A DNA stretch of 64,000 bases from assembly GCA_020845755.1 (NCBI GenBank), contig JADLFE010000046.1, positions 124,001 to 188,000 of the forward strand. The letters run 5' to 3'. Below are positions 27,673 through 36,478 of the stretch, one piece after another. The position numbers and the translations under genes are program-made. The first letter of the stretch is position 1; each line of letters starts with the position of its first letter. The notes under the pieces were generated by a model, which was given only the letters and a program-made list of their open reading frames with translations, made no database searches and had not been told where the DNA came from. The DNA is from Phycisphaerales bacterium (GTDB lineage: Bacteria > Planctomycetota > Phycisphaerae > Phycisphaerales > UBA1924).

Positions 27673-29712
27673 CTACTTGCCGACCACCATCGCTCGGTCG
27701 ACGACCGAGGCGGCGACGCGCCGTGCCTCATTCACCGTCAGCGCCGCCAGCGAAGCCTCGCGCACCACCGGATCGAGTGACTCGTCCGATGCGGCGCCGG
27801 CCAAGAGCGAGCGAACCTCGTCATTGGGGTAGGGCGCCAGGGCCTCGGCCGCCGCGACCTGCGCGAACAGCGACGGGCCATCACGAAGTTCGTTCATCCA
27901 CATCGCCAGTGGCTTGGTGATCTTGTTGGCGCAGAAGATGGTGAGGGTCGGATCGACCGTCACCTGCGAGGGCTTGGCGGGGAGTTTGAAGTTCCCGCTT
28001 GCCTCACGTCCCTTCACGTCGATGTACACGTACTGGAAGGTCCCGTCCTCGAACTTGCACAGCAGAGGGAGGCTGAACTGATACGCCGGGTTCAACTTGT
28101 CGATCCGCTGCGTCTGCTTGAGACCGACCGTCAGCGTTGAGGACGCGTCGTCGAACGACAGTTCAACGTCCACACGCGGTAGGCCCGGCCTCATCATCCA
28201 CTGGTCAAAGAACCGCTCGAGCGAACGTCCAGATACCTCTTCCATCGCCCGCCGGAACTGGTCGGTCTCGACGTGCGTGAATTTGTTCTGGTCGATGTAG
28301 AGTCGGACACCCTTCCAGAAGACGTCGTCGCCCAGCCCCGCGCGGAGCATGTGGAGGACGATCGCGCCCTTGGAATAGACGTCGTCGGATTTGGAAAAAT
28401 TGTCGTCGGGGTTCCGGTAGCGATTGCTGACGATCGAGGGATACACCGGGGCGTAGGCGTTGTTCCCGCCGCGCTGGCGACGGACAAACCCCAGCACCGT
28501 GCGCTGATACGCCTTACGCCCGGCCTCGCTCGCCGGCGCGATGTCGCTCGTCTTGAGAGGATCGAGCCCCGCGGCCTCGGCGTTGGCGAATTGCTCGTTC
28601 CACATGGCTTCGCAGTAACTCGCCCAGCCCTCGTTCAGCCACAGGTGCTTCCAGCCGCGGCAGGTCATGAGATCGCCGAACCACTGGTGACCCAGTTCGT
28701 GAACGATCAGGCCGTCCTCATCACCGCGATCCGTTGCGTTGGCGGCGGCCCGGTACAGCGTGGTGGCGCTGGTGTTCTCCATGCCACCCCAGTTGAAGTC
28801 ACGCACGATCGATTGGTCGTACTTGGCCCATGGGTAGGGCTCGTCGAGTTTCTTTTCGAGGAAGGCGACCATCGCGGGCGTCGACGAGAAGACTGTCTTG
28901 ACGCGGTCCTCGGTCCCGATCGGCGTCCAGACGTGCATCGGCAGGCCCGGGCGAGCGGTGTCGTCGCCCCCGATGTCGACGATCGAGATCTTCGCGATGA
29001 CGAGCGTCACGAGGTAGGAGGGGTGGGGCAGGTCCTGGTCCCAGTGGACGATGGAGCGCCCGTCGGGCGTCGATTCCTTCCTCACCAGTTTGCCGTTGGA
29101 AAGGACCTCGAAGCCCTCCGGAACGTTGACGATGAGTTCGGTCGTCAATTTCTCGTTGGGAAAGTCGTGGCAGGGGAACCAGAGGTGGTTGACCTCGGCC
29201 TCACCCTGGGCGTGGATCTGAACGGCCTGGTCGGTGGGGCTGCCGTCCTCGCGGGGCTTGGAGTAGGTCAGCCCCAGGCCGCGGTTGGCGGAGAAGTCGC
29301 AGGTGTAGTTGATGACGATGTCGAAGGCCTGCCCGACGCCGGCGGGCTTGGAGAGTCGGACCTCGAGCATCTCCTTGGACTTGGTGAACTCGCAGGACTG
29401 ACCGGCGAGGGTGACGGACTGGACCTCGATACCAGGACCGGCACGCAGCGAGATCAGGTCCCGGGGCTTGCCTCGCGCGGCGAGGGTGAAGGTCTGCGTG
29501 GCGTTGAAGGTGGCCTGCGACATGTCCGGGAAGGTCATGTCGAGTTTCATGTGGATGTGGTCGAAGGTCGGGGAGAGGGGCCAATTGGCCTGATCGCGCC
29601 CGGTGGCGGGGTCGATGCGCGGGTCGTTCTCCTGGGCGGAGGCGAGGCCGGCGAAGGCCAGCAGGGTTGAGATCGCCAGGGTGGCGGTGGATCGCAAGGC
29701 TCGCAAGGTCAT
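27673..29712 (-). CDS. M1-family metallo-aminopeptidase
   Basis: A 679-residue exported M1 peptidase with a signal peptide (MTLRALRSTATLAISTLLAF), GGMENTSATTLYRA and HELGHQWFGD followed by WLNEGWASY. It resembles the neighbouring M1 enzyme along the catalytic region but has only a short C-terminal extension instead of long HEAT repeats. The ATG at 29712 has GGAG seven nt upstream. It is the first gene of the pair: 70 nt separate its stop from the start of the next, so they are probably co-transcribed. It is divergent from pyrG. Confidence 0.9.
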   Translation of the reverse strand: MTLRALRSTATLAISTLLAFAGLASAQENDPRIDPATGRDQANWPLSPTFDHIHMKLDMTFPDMSQATFNATQTFTLAARGKPRDLISLRAGPGIEVQSVTLAGQSCEFTKSKEMLEVRLSKPAGVGQAFDIVINYTCDFSANRGLGLTYSKPREDGSPTDQAVQIHAQGEAEVNHLWFPCHDFPNEKLTTELIVNVPEGFEVLSNGKLVRKESTPDGRSIVHWDQDLPHPSYLVTLVIAKISIVDIGGDDTARPGLPMHVWTPIGTEDRVKTVFSSTPAMVAFLEKKLDEPYPWAKYDQSIVRDFNWGGMENTSATTLYRAAANATDRGDEDGLIVHELGHQWFGDLMTCRGWKHLWLNEGWASYCEAMWNEQFANAEAAGLDPLKTSDIAPASEAGRKAYQRTVLGFVRRQRGGNNAYAPVYPSIVSNRYRNPDDNFSKSDDVYSKGAIVLHMLRAGLGDDVFWKGVRLYIDQNKFTHVETDQFRRAMEEVSGRSLERFFDQWMMRPGLPRVDVELSFDDASSTLTVGLKQTQRIDKLNPAYQFSLPLLCKFEDGTFQYVYIDVKGREASGNFKLPAKPSQVTVDPTLTIFCANKITKPLAMWMNELRDGPSLFAQVAAAEALAPYPNDEVRSLLAGAASDESLDPVVREASLAALTVNEARRVAASVVDRAMVVGK

Positions 29713-29847
29713 GCACGGGCTCCGGTCCGACCCATGATCGGACATGGCAAGGAGCGGATCCGGACGCCCGGACCGGCTCGGCGCTTGGCGTAGAGTATCG
29801 AACTCCGCGTTGATTCGTTCCGAGTTTTGCGCGCACCACCGCGAGAT

Positions 29848-29866
29848 TGCGCACAAACGCGGTGAT
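29848..29866. repeat. dispersed 19-nt repeat upstream of pyrG
   Basis: TGCGCACAAACGCGGTGAT is identical to 63595-63613 and 17/19 identical to 63438-63456. It overlaps the CACCGCG/CGCGGTG inverted repeat just upstream of the pyrG candidate -10. Confidence 0.6.
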
Positions 29867-29871
29867 CGTGA

Positions 29872-29877
29872 TACGAT
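29872..29877 (+). promoter_or_regulatory. candidate -10 (TACGAT) for leaderless pyrG
   Basis: TACGAT ends 5 nt before the pyrG ATG at 29883. A TTGCGC at 29847-29852, 19 nt further up, could be a -35. It lies within a hairpin-forming inverted repeat (29837-29843 with 29858-29864, CACCGCG/CGCGGTG) and within a 19-nt sequence repeated exactly at 63595-63613. Confidence 0.4.
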
Positions 29878-29882
29878 GGGGC

Positions 29883-31784
29883 ATGCCCCCGTCGCCCAGC
29901 CAGCCGACACCCAACGAGCCCGAACAATTTGGAATCACCCGCCCGGCCTCAACGGGCAACTCCGAGGGGGGAATCTCCGGACGCCCGGGCGCGTTCGTCG
30001 CCGCCGCGGAAACCGGCGGGGATTCGGAGTATTACTCCCCGATCCCAGAGGGATATCAGCGTGGGCACCACAAGTACGTGATCGTGCTGGGCACGGTCAT
30101 GTCGGGATTGGGCAAGGGGATCTTCGCCTCAAGCCTCGCCAAGATGCTCAAGGAAAAGGGGCTGGTCGTCGCCCCGATCAAACTCGAAGGCTACCTGAAC
30201 ATCGATTCGGGCACCCTCAACCCCTATCGGCACGGCGAGGTGTTCGTCCTGGAGGACGGGACCGAGTGCGACATGGACCTGGGCACCTACGAGCGGCTGC
30301 TCGACCAGCACCTGTCACGACGGAACTTCGCCACGTCGGGGCAGATCTTCAGCGCGATCCTCGAGCGCGAGCGCCAGGGGGCGTACCTGGGCCGCGACGT
30401 GCAGTGGATCCCGCACGTGACCGGCGAGGTGAAGAAAAAACTCCGCGAGTTGGCGGTGCGGGGTGACGGGCAGCGTCGGGCGGACGTCGTCTTTGTCGAG
30501 GTCGGCGGGACGGTCGGCGACTACGAGAACGGCTTCTATATCGAGGCCATGCGCGAACTGGCCTTTGAGGAAGGTCCGGGCTCGGTGTGCTTTGTGGCGC
30601 TGACCTATGTGATCGAGCCGCCGGCCCTGGGCGAGCAGAAGAGCAAGGCGGCGCAGTTGGGCATCAAGCGGCTGATGGAGGCGGGGGTTCAACCCCACAT
30701 CATCGCGTGCCGGGCAAGCCACCCGTGCCAATCGAAGGTGATGCAGAAGATCGCGATGTTCAGCAACGTGCCGCTGCGCCGCATTTTCTCGATGCACGAC
30801 CGCGAGAGCATCTACACGATCCCGGAGGAGATGCGGCAGGAGGGGCTCGATCGCGAGATCATGTCGATCCTGAACCTGCACGACCGCGTCGACGTGTCGC
30901 ACGAGGACCGCGCAAGAGAGCGATGGACCGGGTTTGTGAAGAAATTGACCGCTCCCAAGTCGCGGACCGTCACGATCGGCGTGACCGGCAAGTACGCACA
31001 CCTGCGCGACGCCTACGCGTCGATCGACAAGGCGATCGAGCATTGCTCTGCCCACGCGGGCGTCCGCGTCGAACTGAAATGGATCGAGACCACCGAGATC
31101 ACGCAGGCCAACGTGGCGGGGCAACTCGCGGGCCTGGACGCGGTGATCGTGCCTGGCGGGTTCGGAGCACGCGGCGTGGAGGGCAAGATCGCGTGCGTGC
31201 GCTATTGCCGCGAGACCGGCCTGCCGTACCTTGGAATCTGCCTCGGGTTCCAGGTCGCGGTGATCGAGTTTGCCCGCAACGTGCTGGGCTTGCGCGACGC
31301 ATCGAGCACCGAATTCGTGGCGGATTGCAAGGACCCGGTCATCAGCGAACTCCCCGAACAGAAGAAGATCGAAGGCCTGGGCGGCACGATGCGCCTGGGC
31401 GGGCAGGATGTACTGCTCACGCCGAATTCGCTGGCATCCAAGTTGTGGGGCGGGGCGACGACGATCCGCGAGCGGTTCCGCCATCGTTACGAGGTCGAGC
31501 CGGCGTATATCGAGCGTCTGGAAACCGCGGGGCTGGTCTTCAGCGGCAAGCACCCCAAGCGTCAGATCATGCAGGTGCTGGAACTTCGCCAGCCGGGCGC
31601 GACGATGCCGGACGGCTCGCCCCCGAAGATGACGCATCCGTTCTTCATCGGCGCGCAGTATCACCCCGAATTGACGAGCAGGCCGCTCCATCCGCAGCCG
31701 CTGTTCTTTGGCCTGGTGAACGCGGCGATCCAGCGGAAGTTTGAGAAGAGTGACGCCAAGACGCCGGCGCTCCAGGCGAATTGA
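29883..31784 (+). CDS. pyrG: CTP synthase
   Basis: Converts UTP to CTP with glutamine and ATP. The 633-residue protein has a non-homologous Pro/Gly-rich N-terminal extension of about 62 residues. The synthetase domain follows (P-loop GTVMSGLGKG at 70-79, HGEVFVLEDG, DMDLGTYE), then a glutamine amidotransferase domain with PGGFGARGVEGK, the nucleophile motif GICLGFQ and the QYHPE histidine. It is about 90 residues longer than a typical PyrG. Several otherwise conserved spots differ, for example KLEGYLNIDSGT in place of KLDPYxNxDPGT. ATG 29883 is chosen because a candidate -10 lies 5 nt upstream; an upstream TTG is less likely. Confidence 0.94.
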   Translation: MPPSPSQPTPNEPEQFGITRPASTGNSEGGISGRPGAFVAAAETGGDSEYYSPIPEGYQRGHHKYVIVLGTVMSGLGKGIFASSLAKMLKEKGLVVAPIKLEGYLNIDSGTLNPYRHGEVFVLEDGTECDMDLGTYERLLDQHLSRRNFATSGQIFSAILERERQGAYLGRDVQWIPHVTGEVKKKLRELAVRGDGQRRADVVFVEVGGTVGDYENGFYIEAMRELAFEEGPGSVCFVALTYVIEPPALGEQKSKAAQLGIKRLMEAGVQPHIIACRASHPCQSKVMQKIAMFSNVPLRRIFSMHDRESIYTIPEEMRQEGLDREIMSILNLHDRVDVSHEDRARERWTGFVKKLTAPKSRTVTIGVTGKYAHLRDAYASIDKAIEHCSAHAGVRVELKWIETTEITQANVAGQLAGLDAVIVPGGFGARGVEGKIACVRYCRETGLPYLGICLGFQVAVIEFARNVLGLRDASSTEFVADCKDPVISELPEQKKIEGLGGTMRLGGQDVLLTPNSLASKLWGGATTIRERFRHRYEVEPAYIERLETAGLVFSGKHPKRQIMQVLELRQPGATMPDGSPPKMTHPFFIGAQYHPELTSRPLHPQPLFFGLVNAAIQRKFEKSDAKTPALQAN

Positions 31785-31959
31785 CGACAGAGTCAACACG
31801 AGTGGGCCGGCATACGACATTCGTGATTCGGCGTTCGCGAAGTGGCCGACATCCTCCGCATCGAGCCCGGGGAGATGATGCGTCGGCGGCGAATCGCCGG
31901 CGTGGGGATGCGAGAGATTCCGCGTACCTGAAGACAAATCCGTGGTCCGCGGCGCGATG

Positions 31960-32622
31960 TCACGCGGTCCAGCGATCGAGCGTGCGTGCGGCGTCGAGCA
32001 GAATGATCTGAGAGAGTCGGTCTGCTTCGCCGGTGGCCGCATGGGCGGCGTGGAGCATGCCCGCGGCGTCGTGCTCGGCGTTGGTATGCCCGAGCAGGCC
32101 GTGGATGATCACCGCGTGAATGCCCCACGGGCGGTTGGTCGCGTTGTCGGTCTGAACGTTGTCCATGAGCCAGGCGGCGGCATCGAGGACACGCTCGAAG
32201 AGCGCGGAGTCGTGCGAAATCACGGCGCGGTTGATGGCGGCGTGCATGACGCGCATCTCACGCTCGGTCCAGGACTCGATCGGCTCGCGGCCGAAGCCTG
32301 GCGTGAGCGCGCCTCCCGCCGGGCGCAGCGCTCGGGGTGGGAACGAATCGCGCGAGGACAGGCACCACCACAGACGCTCGTCGATCGGCATCTCGCCCGC
32401 GGGCGGGCGCACCGCCCGCGAGAGCACGCAACGGAGCAGCGGCTCGTCGATCGGGCGCCGATGCCCGAATTCGTCACGAAAAGTGGCGATGAACCGGTCG
32501 CGGGCGTCGTCGGTGAGCAGCGAGTTGAGTTCGTTCGTGACGACGCGCGAGGCGAAGCGAAGTCGCTCACCCCAGCGCCGGATCAACGGCACGAGTTCGT
32601 GTTGCGCGGGGAACGTCACCAT
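31960..32622 (-). CDS. uncharacterised protein, 220 aa
   Basis: I recognise no family. The protein is soluble, largely helical and histidine-containing in its C-terminal half (HAVIIHGLLGHTNAEHDAAG), with no signal peptide. It starts 3 nt after the stop of the glycosyltransferase gene, so the two form an operon. It is convergent with pyrG. Coding status is supported by the tight spacing and sensible composition. Confidence 0.65.
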   Translation of the reverse strand: MVTFPAQHELVPLIRRWGERLRFASRVVTNELNSLLTDDARDRFIATFRDEFGHRRPIDEPLLRCVLSRAVRPPAGEMPIDERLWWCLSSRDSFPPRALRPAGGALTPGFGREPIESWTEREMRVMHAAINRAVISHDSALFERVLDAAAWLMDNVQTDNATNRPWGIHAVIIHGLLGHTNAEHDAAGMLHAAHAATGEADRLSQIILLDAARTLDRWTA

Positions 32623-32625
32623 GCA

Positions 32626-33549
32626 TCACACGGTAGTCCGCGACGCAGGGGGTGTGGGCGTTGCCAGCACATTCTCGCACCTGCATCCACCGCCCGCATA
32701 CTCGCGAACCGTCGGCGTCGGCTGATCCAGAGGTGAATACAGCCCCAGTCGGCAGAACATCGGGCCGGGCTCGTTGAAACGAGCGACTCCGGGCGCATCG
32801 GCCCATTTCCCCGGGGCGCGGGTGGGGTGGAACTGGTGATAGACGATGATGTCGCGGACACCCACATGCGGACGAGCACCGGCGTCGTACGCTCGATGAG
32901 AGAAATCATCGTCCTCCGCGCCCCATTCGACGAACGCCTCGTCAAAGCCGTTGACCGCCCGGGCCAGCGAGAGTCGCGCCGCGAAGTTGGCTCCCAGGAT
33001 CTTGGGCTTGTGTCCCTTCGAAAAACTGAGGCGTCTCCAGAAGGCCTGGGCTCTCGAGCGTGCGTGACGCTTGTCGAGCGCGGCGAGTTGATCGCGCGTA
33101 ATCGCGACGGGAGGGCGGTGATCCCGCACGACGCTTTCGTCGAAGGCTTCGGTCTGCTCGGGCGTAAGTTCGATTCGATGGGCGCAGACGAGCGAGATTG
33201 AATCGGGCAAGGCGGCGATCTTGGCGGCGTGGTCGGACGCGGGCGAGCAGTCGCCGTCGATGAAGGCGATGAGGTCGGATGGCTCGGCTCCGAGTTGCAT
33301 CGCGGCACGCAGGCCGTTGTTGCGGACCTGGGAGAGGCGGCATTGGTTCTGGTGGGGGCGATCGACCAACGTAATGTCGAGCGAGAACTCGCCCGTACAT
33401 GACGCGACGAGCGAGCGGATCGACTCGTCCTGCACATCGCACGACACGATCACGCGACGCGGGCGTGGTGATTCACTGGCGACGCCCAGGAGCGAGCGGC
33501 GGAGATGCCGCGTCGTGTGCGTTGTGATGATGAGCCATGGGGGTATCAC
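32626..33549 (-). CDS. glycosyltransferase family 2-like protein
   Basis: A 307-residue GT-A fold glycosyltransferase. The N-terminal half has VSQVRNNGL-type sequence (SQVRNNGLRAA) and the DxD-like motif FIDGDC. The second half has FVEWGAEDDDF, the acceptor/catalytic ED motif of family 2 enzymes (galactosyltransferase-like C-terminal region), and KPKILGANFAA upstream of it. The product is probably a surface glycan; donor and acceptor are unknown. I start it at GTG 33549, where a TACACT hexamer ends 5 nt upstream. The frame remains open to about 33819, but that part is Arg/Pro/Ser-rich and overlaps the next gene. Confidence 0.78.
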   Translation of the reverse strand: MIPPWLIITTHTTRHLRRSLLGVASESPRPRRVIVSCDVQDESIRSLVASCTGEFSLDITLVDRPHQNQCRLSQVRNNGLRAAMQLGAEPSDLIAFIDGDCSPASDHAAKIAALPDSISLVCAHRIELTPEQTEAFDESVVRDHRPPVAITRDQLAALDKRHARSRAQAFWRRLSFSKGHKPKILGANFAARLSLARAVNGFDEAFVEWGAEDDDFSHRAYDAGARPHVGVRDIIVYHQFHPTRAPGKWADAPGVARFNEPGPMFCRLGLYSPLDQPTPTVREYAGGGCRCENVLATPTPPASRTTV

Positions 33550-33554
33550 GGGCG

Positions 33555-33560
33555 AGTGTA
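33555..33560 (-). promoter_or_regulatory. candidate -10 (TACACT) for the leaderless glycosyltransferase gene
   Basis: TACACT on the minus strand ends 5 nt before the GTG at 33549; no Shine-Dalgarno sequence is seen. Confidence 0.45.
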
Positions 33561-33740
33561 CGCGGGCGTTTTCGGACGATTCGGGATGGTGGTGTGCATG
33601 ATCGGACGTGGCGAGGCGTGCGAACGGGCCGCGTGGGCGTGACGTTCGGCACGGCGAGCGGCGGAGTCGCGGACCAGGGTTTGTTCGGGGAGAGCGGAGT
33701 CGGGGGTTGTCCGATCGTGACGAGGAGCACAGGAGGCGGC

Positions 33741-34184
33741 ATGGGCGAATCATCCGATTGGGGAATTGAATCCACCACGACCGCGGCGCCGCCCGCTCCG
33801 CCCAAGGGCGCAACGGCAACTCACGCCGACGTGCCCGGGATGCCCGCGGCTCCCGTGAGCGCCGGACGGACCAGGCTCCACCCGTTCAACGCCGAACTGG
33901 ACGCAGCCGAACTCGACGAGCGGTGGAGGCCCGGCGCGACGTGGACAGCCAAGGCTCGCGGTCTCGGACGCTCGCACCTGGTGATGCAGTCACGCCGGAT
34001 GACCTATGTCGGGCGCGTCATCGTGGCCGCGGTCCACTTGATCGATGCCGAGCCGGTGCCGCTGATGGGGCGTGTATCGGTGTGCGAGTATGAGCAGGAA
34101 GGTCTCTACCGCATCGAATTGGAACTGCTCCCGATCCCCGAGCAGGGCCCGATCCGCGAGTGGGTAGCTTCGAAGGGGAAGTAG
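33741..34184 (+). CDS. PilZ-like domain protein
   Basis: A 147-residue protein with a disordered Ala/Thr/Pro-rich N-terminus (1-55) and a beta-rich C-terminal domain. Its pattern (RSHLVMQSRRMTYVGRVIV, a central GRVSVCEYEQEGLYRIELEL) resembles the barrel of PilZ domains. The N-terminal RxxxR motif that binds cyclic di-GMP is not clear, so it may be a non-binding PilZ member. AGGAGG just upstream fixes the ATG at 33741. It precedes panC by 107 nt on the same strand. Confidence 0.6.
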   Translation: MGESSDWGIESTTTAAPPAPPKGATATHADVPGMPAAPVSAGRTRLHPFNAELDAAELDERWRPGATWTAKARGLGRSHLVMQSRRMTYVGRVIVAAVHLIDAEPVPLMGRVSVCEYEQEGLYRIELELLPIPEQGPIREWVASKGK

Positions 34185-34291
34185 GACACGTCATCGGGCT
34201 CCAGGCATCGGTCATGGCGGGACCGGGCCGACGCTGGTGCGCGTGGTCCGCGGACTTGACTGTCGCGGCGTTGGGGCCGACCCTTGCGCCG

Positions 34292-35140
34292 ATGCGCGTC
34301 GTGACGGCACAGCAAGAGTTGGGCGAACGGAACGGGCGGGTCTTCGTGCCGACCATGGGCGCGCTCCATGCCGGGCACGCGTCCCTGATCCGTCAGGCGG
34401 CGGAGATCGCAAAGACGCGCGGCGGCGAAGTCGCGGTCAGCATCTTCGTCAATCCGACGCAGTTCAACGAGGCGGCGGACTACACGCGATATCCGCGGAC
34501 GCTGGACGACGACACCGACCTGTGCCGATCGGCGGGAGCGGATGTCCTGTTCGCGCCCGGGGCGGGCGAGGTGTATCCGCCGGGCCGCGTGATTCGCGTG
34601 CCCGACTTGCCCCGGGTTGCGACGAGTCCCGGGCTGGAGGATGCGAAGCGACCGGGACACTTCGCGGGCGTGTGCCAAGTGGTGCTGCGCCTGTTCGAGT
34701 TGGTCAGGCCGAGCATCGCGGTGTTTGGTGAGAAAGACTGGCAACAACTGCAGGTCGTGCGCGCGATGACGGAGCAGGAGCGGCTCGGCATCGAGATCGT
34801 TCCCGGCGCGACGGTGCGCGAGGCGGACGGCCTGGCGATGAGCAGCCGAAACAGGTTCCTGAGCGAGGACGATCGAAGGCGGGCGCTGGTGATCTCACGA
34901 GTGCTGCGCGAAAGCGGACGGTTCAGGCATCGGCGCGAATTCGAGGCGTGGATGACCAGCGAAATGCGGCGCGAAGGGCTGCTGGTCGAGTACGCCGTCG
35001 TGCGCGATGCCGCGACGCTGGAGATGCCCGGCGAGGGGTCGATCCGGGCGCTGATCGCGGCGCGGGTGGGGAGTGTGCGGCTGATCGATAATGCTCCGGC
35101 GGCGTTCGGCGACACGGCGCGGCCTGACGCGGACGAATAG
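34292..35140 (+). CDS. panC: pantothenate synthetase
   Basis: Condenses pantoate and beta-alanine with ATP to pantothenate. The 282-residue protein has MGALHAGHASLI (the HIGH-type nucleotide motif), NPTQFNEAADYTRYPRT, FGEKDWQQL, and MSSRNRFLSEDDR (KMSKS-like). ATG 34292 gives the expected N-terminal length; ATGs at 34214 and 34160 are possible but would add unrelated sequence. No Shine-Dalgarno sequence is evident. It supplies the substrate of CoaX (5839). Confidence 0.93.
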   Translation: MRVVTAQQELGERNGRVFVPTMGALHAGHASLIRQAAEIAKTRGGEVAVSIFVNPTQFNEAADYTRYPRTLDDDTDLCRSAGADVLFAPGAGEVYPPGRVIRVPDLPRVATSPGLEDAKRPGHFAGVCQVVLRLFELVRPSIAVFGEKDWQQLQVVRAMTEQERLGIEIVPGATVREADGLAMSSRNRFLSEDDRRRALVISRVLRESGRFRHRREFEAWMTSEMRREGLLVEYAVVRDAATLEMPGEGSIRALIAARVGSVRLIDNAPAAFGDTARPDADE

Positions 35141-35178
35141 CCGACGCGGACGAATCACGCCCGGGCTTGCAGATCGAG

Positions 35179-35199
35179 GTTGAGGGCGCTAGCCTCAAC
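35179..35199 (+). other. hairpin between panC and gcvT
   Basis: A perfect 7-bp stem (GTTGAGG 35179-35185 with CCTCAAC 35193-35199, 7-nt loop) lies 32 nt before the gcvT start and is followed by ACTACTTTTC. It could be a weak panC terminator or a gcvT leader element. Confidence 0.35.
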
Positions 35200-35230
35200 T
35201 ACTTTTCGGGACATTTTTGGGAGACCACCC

Positions 35231-36355
35231 ATGCAGCGCACGCCACTTCACAAGTTCCACGCCGACAACGCCGGCAGCATGGTCGATTTCGTTGGCTGGG
35301 AGATGCCCATCCGGTATTCCTCGATCCACGAGGAGCACAAGCAGGTCCGCACCAGCGGCGGCATCTTCGACGTGTCACACATGGGGCGCGTGCGGTTCAG
35401 CGGGCGTCACGCTCGCCGCCTGCTCGAACGCCTCTGCTCCCGCAAGATCTACGACATGCAGAACGGGCAGTGCCGCTACTCGCTGGTGTGCAACGAGAAG
35501 GGCGGCGTGCGCGACGACGTGATCGTCTATCGCGTAGACGAGGACGAGTTCCTGGTCGTTGTCAACGCGTCGAACCGAGAGAAGTTGCTGGGGCACTTTG
35601 AGCAGGTGCGCACCGCGGGCGACCTCTCGGTCAAGATCAAGGACGAGACGCTCGACACCGCGATGGTGGCGTTGCAGGGACCCAAGATCATCGAGATGGT
35701 GGGGCAGGTGAGCCGCGAGGTGCCGACGCTGAAGCGGTATCGCTTCACCATCAAGAACCTGCTGGTGATGAAACTGATCGTCAGCCGGACGGGCTATACG
35801 GGCGAGGACGGCGTGGAGGTGATCCTCCCGGCGAGCGCCGTGGACATGGGCCTGAAGATGCTCTTCCGCGACATCAATCTCAAGGCGCCCGACGCGATCG
35901 TGAAGCCGATCGGACTTGGCGCTCGCGACACGCTGCGGATGGAGGCCGCCATGCCTCTGTACGGGCATGAACTGGGCGAGGAGATCAACGCGCTCTCGTG
36001 CGGCGTGGACTTTGCCATCGCGATGGACAAGGACCAGGGCCAACTCGGCGAGAAATTCATCGGCATGGACGCTCTGCGGAAGACGATCGAAGGCGGCGGG
36101 CCGGCGCGGAAACTGGTCGGGCTGGAGATCGAGGGCAAGCGCACGGCGCGCCAGGGCAACGTGATCAAAGTCGGCGACAAGGAAGTCGGCGTGGTGACCA
36201 GCGGGTGCCTGAGCCCGACGCTGGAAAAGGTGATCGCGATGGCGTTTGTCGACAAGGACAAGACGGCCGTCGGGACCTCGCTGCAGGTGGATATCGGCCG
36301 CGGTGTCCTGGAAGCCAAGATCGTGCCGATGCCGTTCTACAAGGCGGCGAAGTAG
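35231..36355 (+). CDS. gcvT: aminomethyltransferase, glycine cleavage system T protein
   Basis: Transfers the methylene group from aminomethylated H protein to tetrahydrofolate, releasing ammonia. The 374-residue protein matches GcvT across its length: MQRTPLHKFHADNAG, GGVRDDVIVYRV (folate region), the RTGYTGEDGVEV segment and the barrel at the end. GGGAG seven nt upstream supports the ATG at 35231. The P and H subunits are not in the window. A class V aminotransferase gene follows 123 nt later. Confidence 0.93.
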   Translation: MQRTPLHKFHADNAGSMVDFVGWEMPIRYSSIHEEHKQVRTSGGIFDVSHMGRVRFSGRHARRLLERLCSRKIYDMQNGQCRYSLVCNEKGGVRDDVIVYRVDEDEFLVVVNASNREKLLGHFEQVRTAGDLSVKIKDETLDTAMVALQGPKIIEMVGQVSREVPTLKRYRFTIKNLLVMKLIVSRTGYTGEDGVEVILPASAVDMGLKMLFRDINLKAPDAIVKPIGLGARDTLRMEAAMPLYGHELGEEINALSCGVDFAIAMDKDQGQLGEKFIGMDALRKTIEGGGPARKLVGLEIEGKRTARQGNVIKVGDKEVGVVTSGCLSPTLEKVIAMAFVDKDKTAVGTSLQVDIGRGVLEAKIVPMPFYKAAK

Positions 36356-36478
36356 GAAAGACACTGGAATGAGGCACATGGCTCGAGGGACGCGAAGCAG
36401 AGCGAGTTCGACAGACGTGGCCGCGTGTGCGGCGAATTGATCGCGGACGAGGCTCTGTGTCTTCGCGTGAGATGAGCG

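Noticed and set aside
30315..32042. Minus-strand open frame of 575 codons opposite pyrG
   Set aside because: No domain, skewed composition, lies over conserved CTP synthase motifs.
33550..33819. N-terminal extension of the glycosyltransferase frame
   Set aside because: The added sequence is Arg/Ser/Pro-rich, lacks homology, and overlaps the promoter and start of the PilZ-like gene on the other strand.
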